The notes under the pieces: generated by a model
Database searches by the model: none
The model's input: only the letters and a program-made list of their open reading frames with translations
What the model was told of the DNA's origin: nothing
NCBI RefSeq assembly: GCF_030362855.1
Contig: NZ_JAUCBP010000006.1
Location: forward strand, 158,892 to 222,891
DNA from: Neoalteromonas arenosi
GTDB taxonomy: Bacteria; Pseudomonadota; Gammaproteobacteria; Enterobacterales; Alteromonadaceae
Direction of reading: 5' to 3'
DNA length: 64,000 nucleotides
Translations under genes and position numbers: made by a program
Shown here: one piece after another, positions 37,634 through 47,700 of the stretch
How positions within the stretch are numbered: position 1 is the stretch's first letter
Layout of the letters: every line of letters begins with the position of its first letter

Positions 37634-38398
37634 TTAACTGTCATCTTGCTGCTTCTGCATTTGTTGAAACTCTTCAAGCAAACGCTTCTGCTCCTCAGTC
37701 AGAGCTCGATAATTAATTAATTCAGGGCGTCGCAACCATGTTCGACCAAGCGATTGTTGCAAGCGCCACTGCCTGATTTTTTCGTGATCGCCACTCAGCA
37801 AAACGCTGGGTACGGCTTTATCACCTAACACTTCCGGTCGCGTATAATGCGGACAATCTAATAAACCATCACTAAACGAATCTTGCTGTGCCGAATGTTG
37901 ATGCCCTAATACACCCGGTTTTAACCGCGCGACCGTATCCATCAACACCATGGCAGCCAATTCGCCGCCACTTAGCACGTAATCACCAATCGACCATTCT
38001 TCGTCAATGTGGGCTTCGATTACTCGCTCATCAATGCCTTCATAGCGTCCGCAAACCAAAACCAAGTTGTCTACTGCTGCCAATTCAGCTGCGCCAGCTT
38101 GGTCTAACTTGCGACCTTGCGGTGATAAATAAATCACCTTAGTGTTTTTTCCTGCCGCCTGTTTAGCAGCAAGAATTGCGTCCGTAAGCGGTTGAACCAT
38201 CATCAACATACCGGGACCGCCACCGTATGGCCGCTCATCAACTGTGCGATGTCGGTCATGGGTGTAATCACGCGGGTTAAAATGAGCGATTTCAAGCAGG
38301 CCATTTTTAACAGCTCTGCCAAACACCCCTTCCTCACTTATGCCATTAAACATATCGGGGAATAGGCTAACCAACCCAAACCAACCTGCGGCTGGCAT
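37634..38398 (-). CDS. trmD: tRNA (guanine-37 N1) methyltransferase
   Basis: TrmD methylates G37 of tRNAs to prevent frameshifts. It has 254 residues with a SPOUT trefoil knot ([40 protein letters not shown]) and a C-terminal domain that ends in a Gln-rich tail. Starts 1 bp after rimM. Confidence 0.98.
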   Translation of the reverse strand: MPAAGWFGLVSLFPDMFNGISEEGVFGRAVKNGLLEIAHFNPRDYTHDRHRTVDERPYGGGPGMLMMVQPLTDAILAAKQAAGKNTKVIYLSPQGRKLDQAGAAELAAVDNLVLVCGRYEGIDERVIEAHIDEEWSIGDYVLSGGELAAMVLMDTVARLKPGVLGHQHSAQQDSFSDGLLDCPHYTRPEVLGDKAVPSVLLSGDHEKIRQWRLQQSLGRTWLRRPELINYRALTEEQKRLLEEFQQMQKQQDDS

Positions 38399-38399
38399 T

Positions 38400-38921
38400 T
38401 TAAAACCCTGGATCCCAATCGACGATGATTGTTTTCGCTTCCATGTCGACCGATTTAATCACGCTTTCGCGGATAAACGGCAACATGCGTTCTTTTTGAC
38501 CAAAAGCGTCATTGCTCTGCGCTTTGACTAACATCACATCGTTAGCCCCAGTTTCAAACAATTCTTTGACTACACCTAATCCATATCCATCAAGTGTTTC
38601 CACCTGCATACCGATCAGGTCACGCCAATAGTAATCATCACTTTCAAGCGTCGGTAACTGACTCGCAGTAATCGAAATATCCAAGTTTTTGATGCGTTCA
38701 GCATCATCTCGGGTTTCGATACTACTCAATTTAGCCACTAACGCTTTGCCGCTTAGACGCCAATGCTCAACCTGTATTTCTTGCTTATCACCGATAAACC
38801 ACGGCGAATAATCAAAAATGCCAGTTGCTTGATCGGTATAGCTATTGATTTTGACCCAACCTTTAACGCCGTATGGCGCGCCGATCTTGCCTACTACCAA
38901 TGTGTCAGACGCTTGACTCAT
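38400..38921 (-). CDS. rimM: 16S rRNA processing protein RimM
   Basis: RimM helps mature the 30S head and binds S19. The 173 residues contain an N-terminal [20 protein letters not shown] domain and a PRC barrel with [18 protein letters not shown]. The C terminus is normal (VDWDPGF). It lies 42 bp after rpsP. Confidence 0.97.
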   Translation of the reverse strand: MSQASDTLVVGKIGAPYGVKGWVKINSYTDQATGIFDYSPWFIGDKQEIQVEHWRLSGKALVAKLSSIETRDDAERIKNLDISITASQLPTLESDDYYWRDLIGMQVETLDGYGLGVVKELFETGANDVMLVKAQSNDAFGQKERMLPFIRESVIKSVDMEAKTIIVDWDPGF

Positions 38922-38963
38922 CTATACCTCAATTAAGCATTGCTTGTTTGCGAACAAAACTGC

Positions 38964-39215
38964 TTATGCAGCTGCTTTTTTCGCGTCTTTTACCAAGCGT
39001 GCAACGCGGTCAGATAAACCAGCGCCTTGACCAACCCAGTGCTCAACACGATCAAGATCTAAGCGTAAACGCTCTGCTTGACCCTGCGCTGTTGGATTGA
39101 AAAAGCCGATGTTTTCAATAAAACGACCGTTGCGCGCACGGCGGCTGTCTGCCACCACAACTTGATAAAATGGGCGCTTTTTAGCACCACCACGCTGTAA
39201 ACGAATAATAACCAT
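38964..39215 (-). CDS. rpsP: 30S ribosomal protein S16
   Basis: S16 comprises 83 residues from the ATG at 39215, which has GAGG 5 nt upstream ([19 protein letters not shown]). The frame stays open 11 codons further upstream, but S16 always begins at MVxIRLxRGG. First gene of the operon. Confidence 0.98.
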   Translation of the reverse strand: MVIIRLQRGGAKKRPFYQVVVADSRRARNGRFIENIGFFNPTAQGQAERLRLDLDRVEHWVGQGAGLSDRVARLVKDAKKAAA

Positions 39216-39302
39216 AAATGCCTCAACTCGTTGTAGCGTTATCGTCAACTAATTACCTTAATCACGGCTGCCCGTAAGACACACCAAAATTAAGGTCGCG
39301 AG

Positions 39303-39330
39303 ATTATACGGCAAACGATTGTTAAATCAA
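39303..39330 (-). promoter_or_regulatory. Predicted promoter of the rpsP operon
   Basis: On the minus strand TTGATT (39325-39330), a 16-bp spacer and TATAAT (39303-39308) are followed by CTCGCG. It lies 88 bp upstream of rpsP. Confidence 0.7.
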
Positions 39331-39352
39331 GCGCTTTAGAGAGATAAATCGC

Positions 39353-40090
39353 TTAGCAAGTAGCTTTATTGGTAGTCGTCTGTGCGGTGTTTAACCGCCG
39401 TAGAAGCTGCTGATTGAATTCCGTCACCCAATCAACAGAAACAGTGGCGCGATTAAACATAAAATGTACATCAGCGGTGTGTAAAATTCGTTGGGAAACC
39501 ACAAAAGTATTAAAGCCCTCGGCACGATGCGATTTACACAATGCATGATAGTCATCAATAACCGCAGTTACGCTAGCGTCGCGCAACAATTGCAATCGAC
39601 CGTTCAAGTCAAACATATGAATAAATTGTTGGGGGTATTGATTGAGTAGCTGGGCCACAGTATCACCAAAGAAACCTTCTAGATTCATCGCGACGAAATG
39701 CCCATCCGCTAACAGTTGCTCTAGCGATTCAGTATCTCGCTGGTTAGAGGCTAACATAATAAACCCAACGTGTTCCTGTCGATACGGAATAGAAAAGTGA
39801 TAATCTTGATTGCGCTCGTCGGTATAGCTAGCCCCCAACGAAACATCAAACATTCCTTTGGCAAGTTCACGACTTACTCTACGCTCAGTCATGGGTAAAA
39901 CATTCAGATAACAAGACATTGACGTAAGCACCTGCTCAAGCAGTTCAAAGTCATCGCCGCTGTAGGTCGAATCTTGGATGCGATAAAAATAAGGCTGCCA
40001 GTCACCAGAAAATGACAACACTACCGCTTTTTCACATGCGCTGACATTCGAAGCAAGCAACATACACACTAGCCAACCAGCCGTTACCAC
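39353..40090 (-). CDS. Periplasmic solute-binding-like protein (SBP family 3)
   Basis: The 245-residue protein has a signal peptide (about 1-18). The body has the family 3 solute-binding pattern: FSGDWQPYFYRIQDSTYSGDDFELLEQVL, a GMFDVSLGASYTDERNQDYHFS substrate-cleft strand and a RDASVTAVIDDYHALC-type second lobe. No transporter genes are adjacent, and many such orphan proteins act in signalling or have no transport role, so no ligand is named. GTG start with no visible ribosome site; an in-frame stop precludes a much longer form. It sits between rpsP and ffh, where E. coli has none. Confidence 0.75.
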   Translation of the reverse strand: MVTAGWLVCMLLASNVSACEKAVVLSFSGDWQPYFYRIQDSTYSGDDFELLEQVLTSMSCYLNVLPMTERRVSRELAKGMFDVSLGASYTDERNQDYHFSIPYRQEHVGFIMLASNQRDTESLEQLLADGHFVAMNLEGFFGDTVAQLLNQYPQQFIHMFDLNGRLQLLRDASVTAVIDDYHALCKSHRAEGFNTFVVSQRILHTADVHFMFNRATVSVDWVTEFNQQLLRRLNTAQTTTNKATC

Positions 40091-40129
40091 AAATCTGTAA
40101 ATAGCGTTACTCCGTATCCATTCAGACTA

Positions 40130-41533
40130 TTATCGACGCGGTGGAAACATACCTCCTGGTCCACCCATACCACCCATTCCACCCCCACCGGGTGGCATCA
40201 TACCCTGCATGTTGCGCATCATTTTCTTCATGCCGCCACCCGACATCTTTTTCATCATTTTCTGCATTTGCGTAAATTGTTTCAGCAAACGGTTGACGTC
40301 TTGGATCTGCGTACCGGAACCTGCGGCGATGCGCTTTTTACGCGAGCCTTTAATCACATCCGGCCGAGCGCGCTCAGCCGGTGTCATTGAGTTAATAATA
40401 GCTTCCATTTGGACAAACTGCTTGTCGTTGGCCTTATCCTTCATTTGCGCCGTCATATTGCCCATGCCCGGCAATTTATCCATCAGTGACATCATGCCAC
40501 CCATATTGCGCATTTGCTCAAGCTGCTCTTTGAAATCTTGAAGGTCAAAGCCCTTGCCTTTCTGAACTTTCTTGGCGAGCTGTTGAGCTTTCTTTTTATC
40601 GACCTTGCGCTCAACTTCTTCGATTAACGAAAGGACATCGCCCATACCCAGAATACGTGATGCTAGCCGCTCAGGGTGGAAAGGCTCTAAGGCATCTAGC
40701 TTCTCGCCCATCCCCAAGAACTTAATCGGCTTACCCGTTATGTGTCTTACCGACAGTGCTGCACCGCCACGAGCATCACCATCCGCCTTAGTTAAAATAA
40801 CACCAGTCAGTGGCAGTGCATCATTAAATGCCTTGGCGGTATTTGCGGCATCTTGACCAGTCATTGCATCAACAACGAATAGCGTTTCGACGGGCTTGAC
40901 CGCTGCATGCAGCGCCTTGATCTCGTCCATCATTTCGCCGTCGACGTGTAAACGACCCGCGGTATCAACTAGCAATACATCAAAGAATTTGAGTTTGGCA
41001 TGCGCTATAGCGCTATTTACGATATCAATAGGCTTTTGCAAAATCGTTGAAGGAAAGCACTCTACTCCCACTTCCGACGCCAAGGTTTCCAGCTGTTTGA
41101 TCGCTGCAGGTCGATAAATGTCTGCACTGACAACCAAGACCTTTTTCTTCTCGCGCTCGGTCAAGTGCTTAGCTAGTTTCCCCACACTGGTGGTTTTACC
41201 CGCCCCTTGCAAACCGGCCATCAACACGACCGCAGGTGGTTGAGCAGAAAGGTTTAGCTGCTCATTCGCGCTGCCCATAACCGCTTCAAGTTCTGATTGT
41301 ACGACCTTGATAAACATCTGCCCCGGTTGCAGACTTTTACTCACTTCAGTGCCAAGCGCTCGCTCTTTTACTTGATTCACAAAAGCTTTAACAACGGGAA
41401 GCGCTACGTCAGCTTCTAACAGAGCCATGCGAACTTCGCGTAATGTGTCTTTGATATTATCTTCGGTCAGTCGCCCCTTCCCACTGACATTTTTCAGCGT
41501 ACGACTGAGGCGGTCGGTTAAATTCTCAAACAT
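40130..41533 (-). CDS. ffh: Signal recognition particle GTPase Ffh
   Basis: Ffh binds 4.5S RNA and signal peptides to target membrane proteins. It has 467 residues: an N domain (1-85), a GTPase G domain with GLQGAGKTTSVGKLA, DTAGRLHVDGE and TKADGDARGG, and a Met-rich M domain with a Gly/Met-rich tail (GGGMGGMGGPGGMFPP) slightly longer than in E. coli (453). Promoter at 41566-41594. Confidence 0.98.
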   Translation of the reverse strand: MFENLTDRLSRTLKNVSGKGRLTEDNIKDTLREVRMALLEADVALPVVKAFVNQVKERALGTEVSKSLQPGQMFIKVVQSELEAVMGSANEQLNLSAQPPAVVLMAGLQGAGKTTSVGKLAKHLTEREKKKVLVVSADIYRPAAIKQLETLASEVGVECFPSTILQKPIDIVNSAIAHAKLKFFDVLLVDTAGRLHVDGEMMDEIKALHAAVKPVETLFVVDAMTGQDAANTAKAFNDALPLTGVILTKADGDARGGAALSVRHITGKPIKFLGMGEKLDALEPFHPERLASRILGMGDVLSLIEEVERKVDKKKAQQLAKKVQKGKGFDLQDFKEQLEQMRNMGGMMSLMDKLPGMGNMTAQMKDKANDKQFVQMEAIINSMTPAERARPDVIKGSRKKRIAAGSGTQIQDVNRLLKQFTQMQKMMKKMSGGGMKKMMRNMQGMMPPGGGGMGGMGGPGGMFPPRR

Positions 41534-41565
41534 AAGTGACTTTTTCTAAACAGTTAATGCTGCCT

Positions 41566-41594
41566 ATTATACGCAAAATGTATGGCAGGGTTAA
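41566..41594 (-). promoter_or_regulatory. Predicted ffh promoter
   Basis: On the minus strand TTAACC (41589-41594), a 17-bp spacer and TATAAT (41566-41571) are seen, 33 bp before the ffh start. Confidence 0.65.
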
Positions 41595-41713
41595 ATGGCT
41601 GTGCACAATTCAATTTGCTAGCACGCTGAATATTCAACAAAAGCATAGTAATTCCCGAACTGGTTGATTACTATTTGCGGACATTTAGTCAAAAACCAAT
41701 ATATGTTTCTTTT

Positions 41714-42517
41714 ATGGTCGACTCAGCAACAATACTATTCGCATTACTAGCATGTGCCCTTTACATTGCTGCTAGTGCAGTATTAATGCGGCGCTTTTTT
41801 CACCGCGAAGGACCTCGCGATGGAATCAACCGGCTCCTTGCGATTGGCGCAATTGCTGGACACGCTGCGGCTTTGTTTTTGGCTATAAATGGCGGCGACA
41901 ACCAGAATATGACAATGGCGAATGTGCTTTCTTTGGTCGCCTGGTTAATGACGATATCAATGTTGATCAGCAGCCTTTATTTTCAGAACGTCATTTTACT
42001 GCCCGTTGTGTTTGGCCTTTCTGCTGTGGCTATTTTGCTCAGTGTATTTGTGCCAGATGCATATGCGATAAATATTGCCTTGAAACCGGGCCTGGTTATC
42101 CACATCACCTTGTCATTGTTTGCCTACGGCACTCTTATCATAGCGCTTTTATACGCCCTGCAAGTAAACTATATAGGCGGTAAACTAAAGCAAAAAGACA
42201 GTACAATTTTACACTCTTCGCTGCCGCCTTTAATGATGCTCGACCGTATTTTAATTAAACTTTTATACGTTGGCACGGGGTTGTTATTCATTGCAATTGT
42301 CAGTGGCGGGGTGTTCTTGGATGACATGCTAGACAAACAGCATATTCACAAGACCGTTCTGTCTGTTATCGCTTTAGCAGTTTATGCCACAGCACTTATT
42401 GGCAACGCAATCTGGGGATGGCGCGGCAGAACACTGATGATGTTGGTCTCGGTTAGCAGTGTTGTGCTAACACTTGCTTATTTTGGAAGTCGGTTTGTGC
42501 GTGAAGTATTGCTTTAA
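41714..42517 (+). CDS. ypjD: CcsA-like membrane protein YpjD
   Basis: The 267-residue protein (from the ATG at 41714) has eight hydrophobic helices and matches the cytochrome c assembly/CcsA superfamily with the YpjD pattern: GHAAALFL with His, VIHITLSLFAYGTLIIALLYA and HIHKTVLSVIALAVYA. E. coli YpjD (also called CorE) lies beside ffh and yfjD and is linked with YfjD function. The true start may be a few residues different; a TTG 13 codons upstream keeps the frame open but no ribosome site supports it. Confidence 0.88.
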   Translation: MVDSATILFALLACALYIAASAVLMRRFFHREGPRDGINRLLAIGAIAGHAAALFLAINGGDNQNMTMANVLSLVAWLMTISMLISSLYFQNVILLPVVFGLSAVAILLSVFVPDAYAINIALKPGLVIHITLSLFAYGTLIIALLYALQVNYIGGKLKQKDSTILHSSLPPLMMLDRILIKLLYVGTGLLFIAIVSGGVFLDDMLDKQHIHKTVLSVIALAVYATALIGNAIWGWRGRTLMMLVSVSSVVLTLAYFGSRFVREVLL

Positions 42518-42599
42518 GTACCATTCAAGCCACATAGCCCTTGCAACCAAAACTAATGCGCACTACATTGTCAATTCCAAGGCAAACAAGGAAACTTAG

Positions 42600-43895
42600 T
42601 TGGACGCAATAACCACCAGCACTCTATTTATCATGTTGGGAGTGCTCATTCTGTGCTCAGCCTATTTCTCAAGCTCAGAAACGGGGATGATGTCTTTAAA
42701 CCGCTATCGTCTCAAACATCTTATAAGCGAAAAAAACAGCGCAGCGATGCGTGTCGAGAAATTACTCAACCGCCCCGACAGACTCATTGGCCTCATTTTA
42801 ATCGGCAACAATTTAGTTAATATCGCAGCAACAGTGGTAGCGACAGAAATTTGCGAGCGTCTATTCGGCCCGATATGGGGCCCAATAATTGTAACCGTTG
42901 CGCTCACGCTCATTATTTTGGTTTTTGCTGAAGTTACCCCCAAGACGCTTGCTGCTATATATCCGGAACGAATAGCCTTCCCCAGCTCGCTAGTCCTTTT
43001 ACCGCTGATGACTGTAATGAAGCCCTTCGTATATGCGATTAACGGCATTACGAATGGTTTGCTAGCGCTTCTGCGTATTAGTCCTGCGGACGGCAACAAC
43101 GATTCACTCAGCAGAGAAGAGCTACGTACAGTGGTATATGAAGCCGGTGCCATGATACCCAAGCGCCACCAAGATATGCTGGTGAGCATACTTGACCTGG
43201 AGAATGTCACCGCAGAAGACATCATGGTCCCTCGCAATGAAATCTTCGCAATTGATGTCAATGACGATTGGAAAGATATTCAACGTCAGCTAGTCAATTC
43301 GCAACATACTCGGGTGCTGTTATACCGCGATACCATTGATGACGCTGTTGGTTTTGTGCACGTTCGCGATGCATTGCGATTACTGTCTAAAGACCAATTT
43401 TCCAAAGCGACCCTGCTGCGCGCCGTTAAAGAAATCTACTACACACCAGAGTCGACTAAACTGCATACCTTGATGTACAAGTTTCAGACTGAAAAAGAGC
43501 GCATAGGCCTAGTCGTTGATGAGTATGGAGATATTCAAGGTCTAGTGACACTTGAGGATATCTTAGAAGAGATCATTGGTGATTTCACAACCAGTATGCT
43601 GCCCGCTCACAGTAAAGAAGTAACGGTCCAGCAAGATGGTAGTGTCTTAGTTGATGGGAGCGCAAACGTGCGTGAACTCAACAAAGAAATGGACTGGGAG
43701 TTACCGACAGAAGGGCCGAAAACACTTAGCGGTTTAGTCGTTGAATATTTGGAAGAAATCCCAGAGAACAATGTAAGTTTGCGACTTGCAGGCTATCCAA
43801 TGGAAATTGTTGATATGAGCGAAAACAAGGTCAAGACGCTGCGTATCATGCCTGCTCTGTACAAACCGACAACCCCGTCAGGTGAGGACAATTAA
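42600..43895 (+). CDS. yfjD: CNNM/CorC-family membrane protein YfjD (DUF21-CBS-CorC)
   Basis: The 431 residues have a DUF21 transmembrane domain (about 1-190, four helices; SAYFSSSETGMMSLNRYRLKHL), a tandem CBS pair (about 200-335, EDIMVPRNEIFAID and VVDEYGDIQGLVTLEDILEEIIGD) and a C-terminal CorC_HlyC domain (about 350-420). CNNM-type proteins are divalent-cation (Mg2+) transporters. TTG start with AAGGAA 7 nt before it. In E. coli YfjD and YpjD are together with ffh, as here. Its stop overlaps by 3 bp the stop of a short opposite-strand gene. Confidence 0.93.
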   Translation: MDAITTSTLFIMLGVLILCSAYFSSSETGMMSLNRYRLKHLISEKNSAAMRVEKLLNRPDRLIGLILIGNNLVNIAATVVATEICERLFGPIWGPIIVTVALTLIILVFAEVTPKTLAAIYPERIAFPSSLVLLPLMTVMKPFVYAINGITNGLLALLRISPADGNNDSLSREELRTVVYEAGAMIPKRHQDMLVSILDLENVTAEDIMVPRNEIFAIDVNDDWKDIQRQLVNSQHTRVLLYRDTIDDAVGFVHVRDALRLLSKDQFSKATLLRAVKEIYYTPESTKLHTLMYKFQTEKERIGLVVDEYGDIQGLVTLEDILEEIIGDFTTSMLPAHSKEVTVQQDGSVLVDGSANVRELNKEMDWELPTEGPKTLSGLVVEYLEEIPENNVSLRLAGYPMEIVDMSENKVKTLRIMPALYKPTTPSGEDN

Positions 43896-44068
43896 GCGTT
43901 TTTTTTACGCAATTTTGCTTTATAAAAACTCACTTTGTCATTCAGCACATCCAGTTTGCTTATTAGTGACTCAAGCTCTTCATCATCGGCAACGTCTGCT
44001 TGTATTCGATGTTGCTCAAGAGCTTTTTTAAGTTGCGCAGGCAACGCCATTACCGGTCGAGTCGTCAT
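43892..44068 (-). CDS. Short conserved-looking helical protein downstream of sixA
   Basis: A 59-codon frame encodes 58 residues: MTTRPVMALPAQLKKALEQ at the start, an acidic helix (DEELESLISKLDVLNDKV) and a Lys-rich end (KAKLRKKNA). This is a plausible two-helix or coiled-coil protein. A GAGAC lies before the ATG. It starts 70 bp after sixA on the same strand, so it is probably the second gene of that transcript, and it fills nearly all of the space before yfjD, whose stop it overlaps. I do not know its family. Confidence 0.62.
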   Translation of the reverse strand: MTTRPVMALPAQLKKALEQHRIQADVADDEELESLISKLDVLNDKVSFYKAKLRKKNA

Positions 44069-44138
44069 GTCTCTGAGAGTGAAATTATTTGCTTAATGAT
44101 GTTTAAGTGTATCGGTTGAAATTCGGTTTTCTAAACCT

Positions 44139-44642
44139 TTAATCGTGCTGATGATGCAAACAAATTAATTCTCCACTTCCTGCTTCGGCAACAATGTCAA
44201 TAACCGCAAAGGCACTGGTTGAAAAAATCGGTGGCAATTCCAGATGAGCGAGTTCAGCGGTTAAAAAACTGACCAATGGCATGTGACTTACAACCAACAC
44301 ATTGTTGATTGGCTGCTGTTCAAGGCTATATCCTAGTAATAAATCGGCGGCATCCCGAGCGGAACTATTCGGGGTTACGTCATTAGTATCGATGCGCTTT
44401 TCTACACCATATTGCATTGCGACCAGGTCGAACGTTTGCTGAGTGCGAACATAGGGACTGACAAGCGCTAATTGAAACCCGTGAAGGTTTTGCATAAATG
44501 GTTGCATATCAACACTGGCTTGTTTAACTTGATTCCGGCCGCGCTTAGTCAGCTGTCGCTTTTTATCATTCGACAGGGAGGCCTCAGCTTCCCCATGACG
44601 AAGAATAAATATGCGCGTTAATGACTGACCAACACCATTCAT
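44139..44642 (-). CDS. sixA: Phosphohistidine phosphatase SixA
   Basis: SixA removes phosphate from His, best known on the HPt domain of ArcB and on the nitrogen-related PTS protein NPr. It has 167 residues, with the histidine-phosphatase motif RIFILRHGEAE at the N terminus and the second His in VVSHMPLVSFLTAEL. In E. coli it neighbours fadJ; here 8 kb lies between. The start may be the ATG at 44642 or a downstream codon nearer RIFILRHG. Confidence 0.92.
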   Translation of the reverse strand: MNGVGQSLTRIFILRHGEAEASLSNDKKRQLTKRGRNQVKQASVDMQPFMQNLHGFQLALVSPYVRTQQTFDLVAMQYGVEKRIDTNDVTPNSSARDAADLLLGYSLEQQPINNVLVVSHMPLVSFLTAELAHLELPPIFSTSAFAVIDIVAEAGSGELICLHHQHD

Positions 44643-44760
44643 ATTTTATAAATAAGGTTTTATTCGCTACGCTACTCTGTAATATGGATTTACGCACAAA
44701 CTGAGCGCTTAGGCAAAGTGTTTTGGCGATAAAATTATTCAACCGCGCGAGCAATTAGCT

Positions 44761-47547
44761 TTGAACAAACAAACGCACCTGACTTTTGATAATGAAAAAT
44801 ATGCGACGACCCATACGTCAAGCGGGTTGGAGTTGTTGCACATCAACTGCGAAGATAAACACTCCTGTGCGATTGCTATTACGTTTGGATGTGGTCACTT
44901 TGACGATCCCAGTGACTGTCACGGCTTGGCTCATTTGCTCGAGCATTGCTTATTCATGGGTAATACACTCCTCCCTGAGCCTAATCAAGTCGTCAGTACA
45001 ATTGAACAGCTCGGTGGACAAATAAATGCAATGACGGCTGGTGAAACGATGACATTTTTATGTCGATACCCACTAGACCAGCAAAGCCAAGTGCTTACTT
45101 ATCTGGCGGCATTAGTAACGTCGCCACTCCTATTAGAGAGTAGTATCGCGCAAGAAGTTGAGACCATAGAAGCCGAATTTGTTTTCAAACGCAAAGACGA
45201 TTTGCGCCGGCTTTATCAAGTACACAAAGAAACGTGCAACCCTGAACACCCCTTCAGTCAATTTTCGGTCGGCAATAAAGAAATTTTCAATCGGCATTCG
45301 ACATGCGCATTACAATCAAAGCTGAGAGCTTTTCACCGCCGGGAATTTGTCGCACAACACTGTAAAATCGCATTGATTTCATCACTGCCACACAGCCAAG
45401 CACTAGATGCGCTAATGAGCAGTTTTTCTGCGCTCCCCCAAGCGCCTAAACGCATATGTAAGCAATACCCTGAGCTGTACTTGCCCAAGCACAAACAGTT
45501 GTTAATTGAGGTGCAATCAATGAGTGAAGCTCGACGCCTCATTGCAACCTTTACACTCGGTAGAATGACACCCAAAGATATCGAAACCTTAAGTTTTATC
45601 AGTCATTTACTTGGCGACGAGGGTCCAGGTAGTGTGCTGTCTATACTCAAGGAAAACAATTGGATTGTCTCGTTAAGTGCTGGCGGTGGTATAGAGGGGT
45701 CGAACTTCAAAGATTTCAATATCAATATGCAATTGACGCCGGCTGCAGAGGGTCACATCTTCGACATTATTCACTGTATATTAGCGTACATCGAAAAAAT
45801 CCGGGCATCGGAAACGCTTACATGGCGCATCGATGAAAAAGTGCAACTCAACACTTTGTTCAAGCAACAACATCGGATAGTGCCCGATCCTGAATTGGCT
45901 AGTCACTTCAGTGAAGGCCTATTGCAGTATGACTTAGCCGAAATGCTTGAGCTACAAACCAATCAAGTGAAGTTTAATAGCCATGATGTCAAAGCATTAT
46001 TGGCGCACTTTTGCACCGCAAATCTACGCATAAAGTCAATTGCTAAGACCATTGACACCGATACAGTGGCACAGTGGTACGATACTCCTTTTCGTCAACA
46101 ACCCTTTTCTGATGTGCAAGTAGCGGCTTGGTCTTCATCGACTAATTCACATGTGGATTTAGCTGCACTGCAGTTGCCAGCTCCAAACCCCTATATCAGT
46201 AAACGCCAAGAACGGCGCAAAAGTCTACCGCGAACCCCTTTACCTGAGCGTTTTTGGCATTCAGCCAATGCCGAGATTTGGAGAGCAACCGATTTACACC
46301 ATGAGACGACAAAAGCCGATGCTTACTTGTCATTAGATTGCCCCTTTAACACAACTGGTCCACGCGTTCACATGGCCAAAAAATTGTGGCTTGCATGTCT
46401 CAACGACCGTTTACAGCAAGGTTATTATGCAGCCGAAGTTGCAGGCCTAAACTATCGTATATACGGTCATCAAGGAGGTTTGAGCATACATACTTCTGGT
46501 TTCGGATTTAAGCAAAAACACTTGTTACTTGACCTAATGCACGAGGTATTTACTCAGACAGATTTCGCCGAGCATTATTCTCGATTGCAGAGTTTACAAA
46601 TTAACAGTTTGAAAAATCACTTGTTGAATAAACCCGTAAACCGTTTGTTCACGCGATTAGGGGTAATTATCCAACGTTACAGTTATGCTCCCCAAACCTT
46701 ATTAGAACACGCCCAAACACTCTCATTTGACGAGGTGATGAGTACTCGGAAAAAATTACTCGAATCACAGTTTATACAGGCTTTTTTGCATGGCGAATGG
46801 CGATCTAATGACGCAGAGACCATTATTGAAAGCATTCAGTGCCAACAACCTTCCGGTCAAAAAGTAGAGCCAATCAATCGAGATGTATTAACACTGCCGG
46901 CCAATACCACTTACTTTCAACACGTTGACAGCGTGCACAGTGACGCTGCAGCTTTGATATTTTTGCAAGCACCTTCGACCAGTGAACTCGACACAGCGTT
47001 GACTATTGTATTGGAGCAACTACTTGCTACACCATTTTTCGAACAGCTAAGAACTAAAAAGCAATTAGGCTATGTAGTTGGGAGTGGTTACGTTACGCAT
47101 AATGCACATCCCGGTATGGCCTTTTACATCCAATCCCCCACTCACAGTGCCAATGAATTGATCAATGAAATGACCAGCTTTTTAATGGGACAACTAGAAC
47201 ACATCGATTACTACGAAAAATTCTGGCCGCAAATCCAAGCAAACATCATTCGTCAACTCATGGCACCGGATGTTAACTCAGGGGCGCGCGCTCAACGTCT
47301 TTGGATAAGTATTGGCTTAGGCGACTTTTCATTTGACCGCAACCAGCGGATTGCCACAGCAGTGCACAACCTATCGTTTGAACAACTTGTTTCGCACGCC
47401 ACCAAACTACTAGAGCGAAACTCGTTTGGAGAATTGGTGCTTTACAGCTTTGGCAACCTCGACTCCTCTCGGGATTTTGCTGCGCGCAGCAACACCTTTC
47501 ATATTAATGATCTTAGTGATTTTAAAAGCACTATGCCATATGCGTAA
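44761..47547 (+). CDS. M16 family zinc metalloprotease (insulinase/protease III type)
   Basis: The 928 residues form four repeated M16 domains. The inverted zinc motif HLLEH is at 58-62 with a third ligand Glu about 77 residues on (EVETIEAEFVFKRKDD). The C-terminal half has the substrate-closing RTKKQLGYVVGSGYVTH of insulysins. Without a visible signal peptide it may be cytoplasmic, unlike PtrA. The start is a TTG without an obvious ribosome site; an ATG at 44790 in another frame is not used. Divergent from sixA. Confidence 0.9.
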   Translation: MNKQTHLTFDNEKYATTHTSSGLELLHINCEDKHSCAIAITFGCGHFDDPSDCHGLAHLLEHCLFMGNTLLPEPNQVVSTIEQLGGQINAMTAGETMTFLCRYPLDQQSQVLTYLAALVTSPLLLESSIAQEVETIEAEFVFKRKDDLRRLYQVHKETCNPEHPFSQFSVGNKEIFNRHSTCALQSKLRAFHRREFVAQHCKIALISSLPHSQALDALMSSFSALPQAPKRICKQYPELYLPKHKQLLIEVQSMSEARRLIATFTLGRMTPKDIETLSFISHLLGDEGPGSVLSILKENNWIVSLSAGGGIEGSNFKDFNINMQLTPAAEGHIFDIIHCILAYIEKIRASETLTWRIDEKVQLNTLFKQQHRIVPDPELASHFSEGLLQYDLAEMLELQTNQVKFNSHDVKALLAHFCTANLRIKSIAKTIDTDTVAQWYDTPFRQQPFSDVQVAAWSSSTNSHVDLAALQLPAPNPYISKRQERRKSLPRTPLPERFWHSANAEIWRATDLHHETTKADAYLSLDCPFNTTGPRVHMAKKLWLACLNDRLQQGYYAAEVAGLNYRIYGHQGGLSIHTSGFGFKQKHLLLDLMHEVFTQTDFAEHYSRLQSLQINSLKNHLLNKPVNRLFTRLGVIIQRYSYAPQTLLEHAQTLSFDEVMSTRKKLLESQFIQAFLHGEWRSNDAETIIESIQCQQPSGQKVEPINRDVLTLPANTTYFQHVDSVHSDAAALIFLQAPSTSELDTALTIVLEQLLATPFFEQLRTKKQLGYVVGSGYVTHNAHPGMAFYIQSPTHSANELINEMTSFLMGQLEHIDYYEKFWPQIQANIIRQLMAPDVNSGARAQRLWISIGLGDFSFDRNQRIATAVHNLSFEQLVSHATKLLERNSFGELVLYSFGNLDSSRDFAARSNTFHINDLSDFKSTMPYA

Positions 47548-47700
47548 GAAGCAGTTGTCGATGATTTAATCAAGCTCGAACAACACGCAAGAAATTACTT
47601 GTAGATAACGGCTCAAATTGGCATATTTAGACCTTCGTGCAAGGAATGCAAAATCAACACACAATTATTAGAAGGCAAGCAACATTGCCCAAGAGTTTAA

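Noticed and set aside
47548-47700. Regulatory RNA or gene between the protease and the giant sensor.
   Set aside because: No hairpin, promoter pair or frame was convincing.
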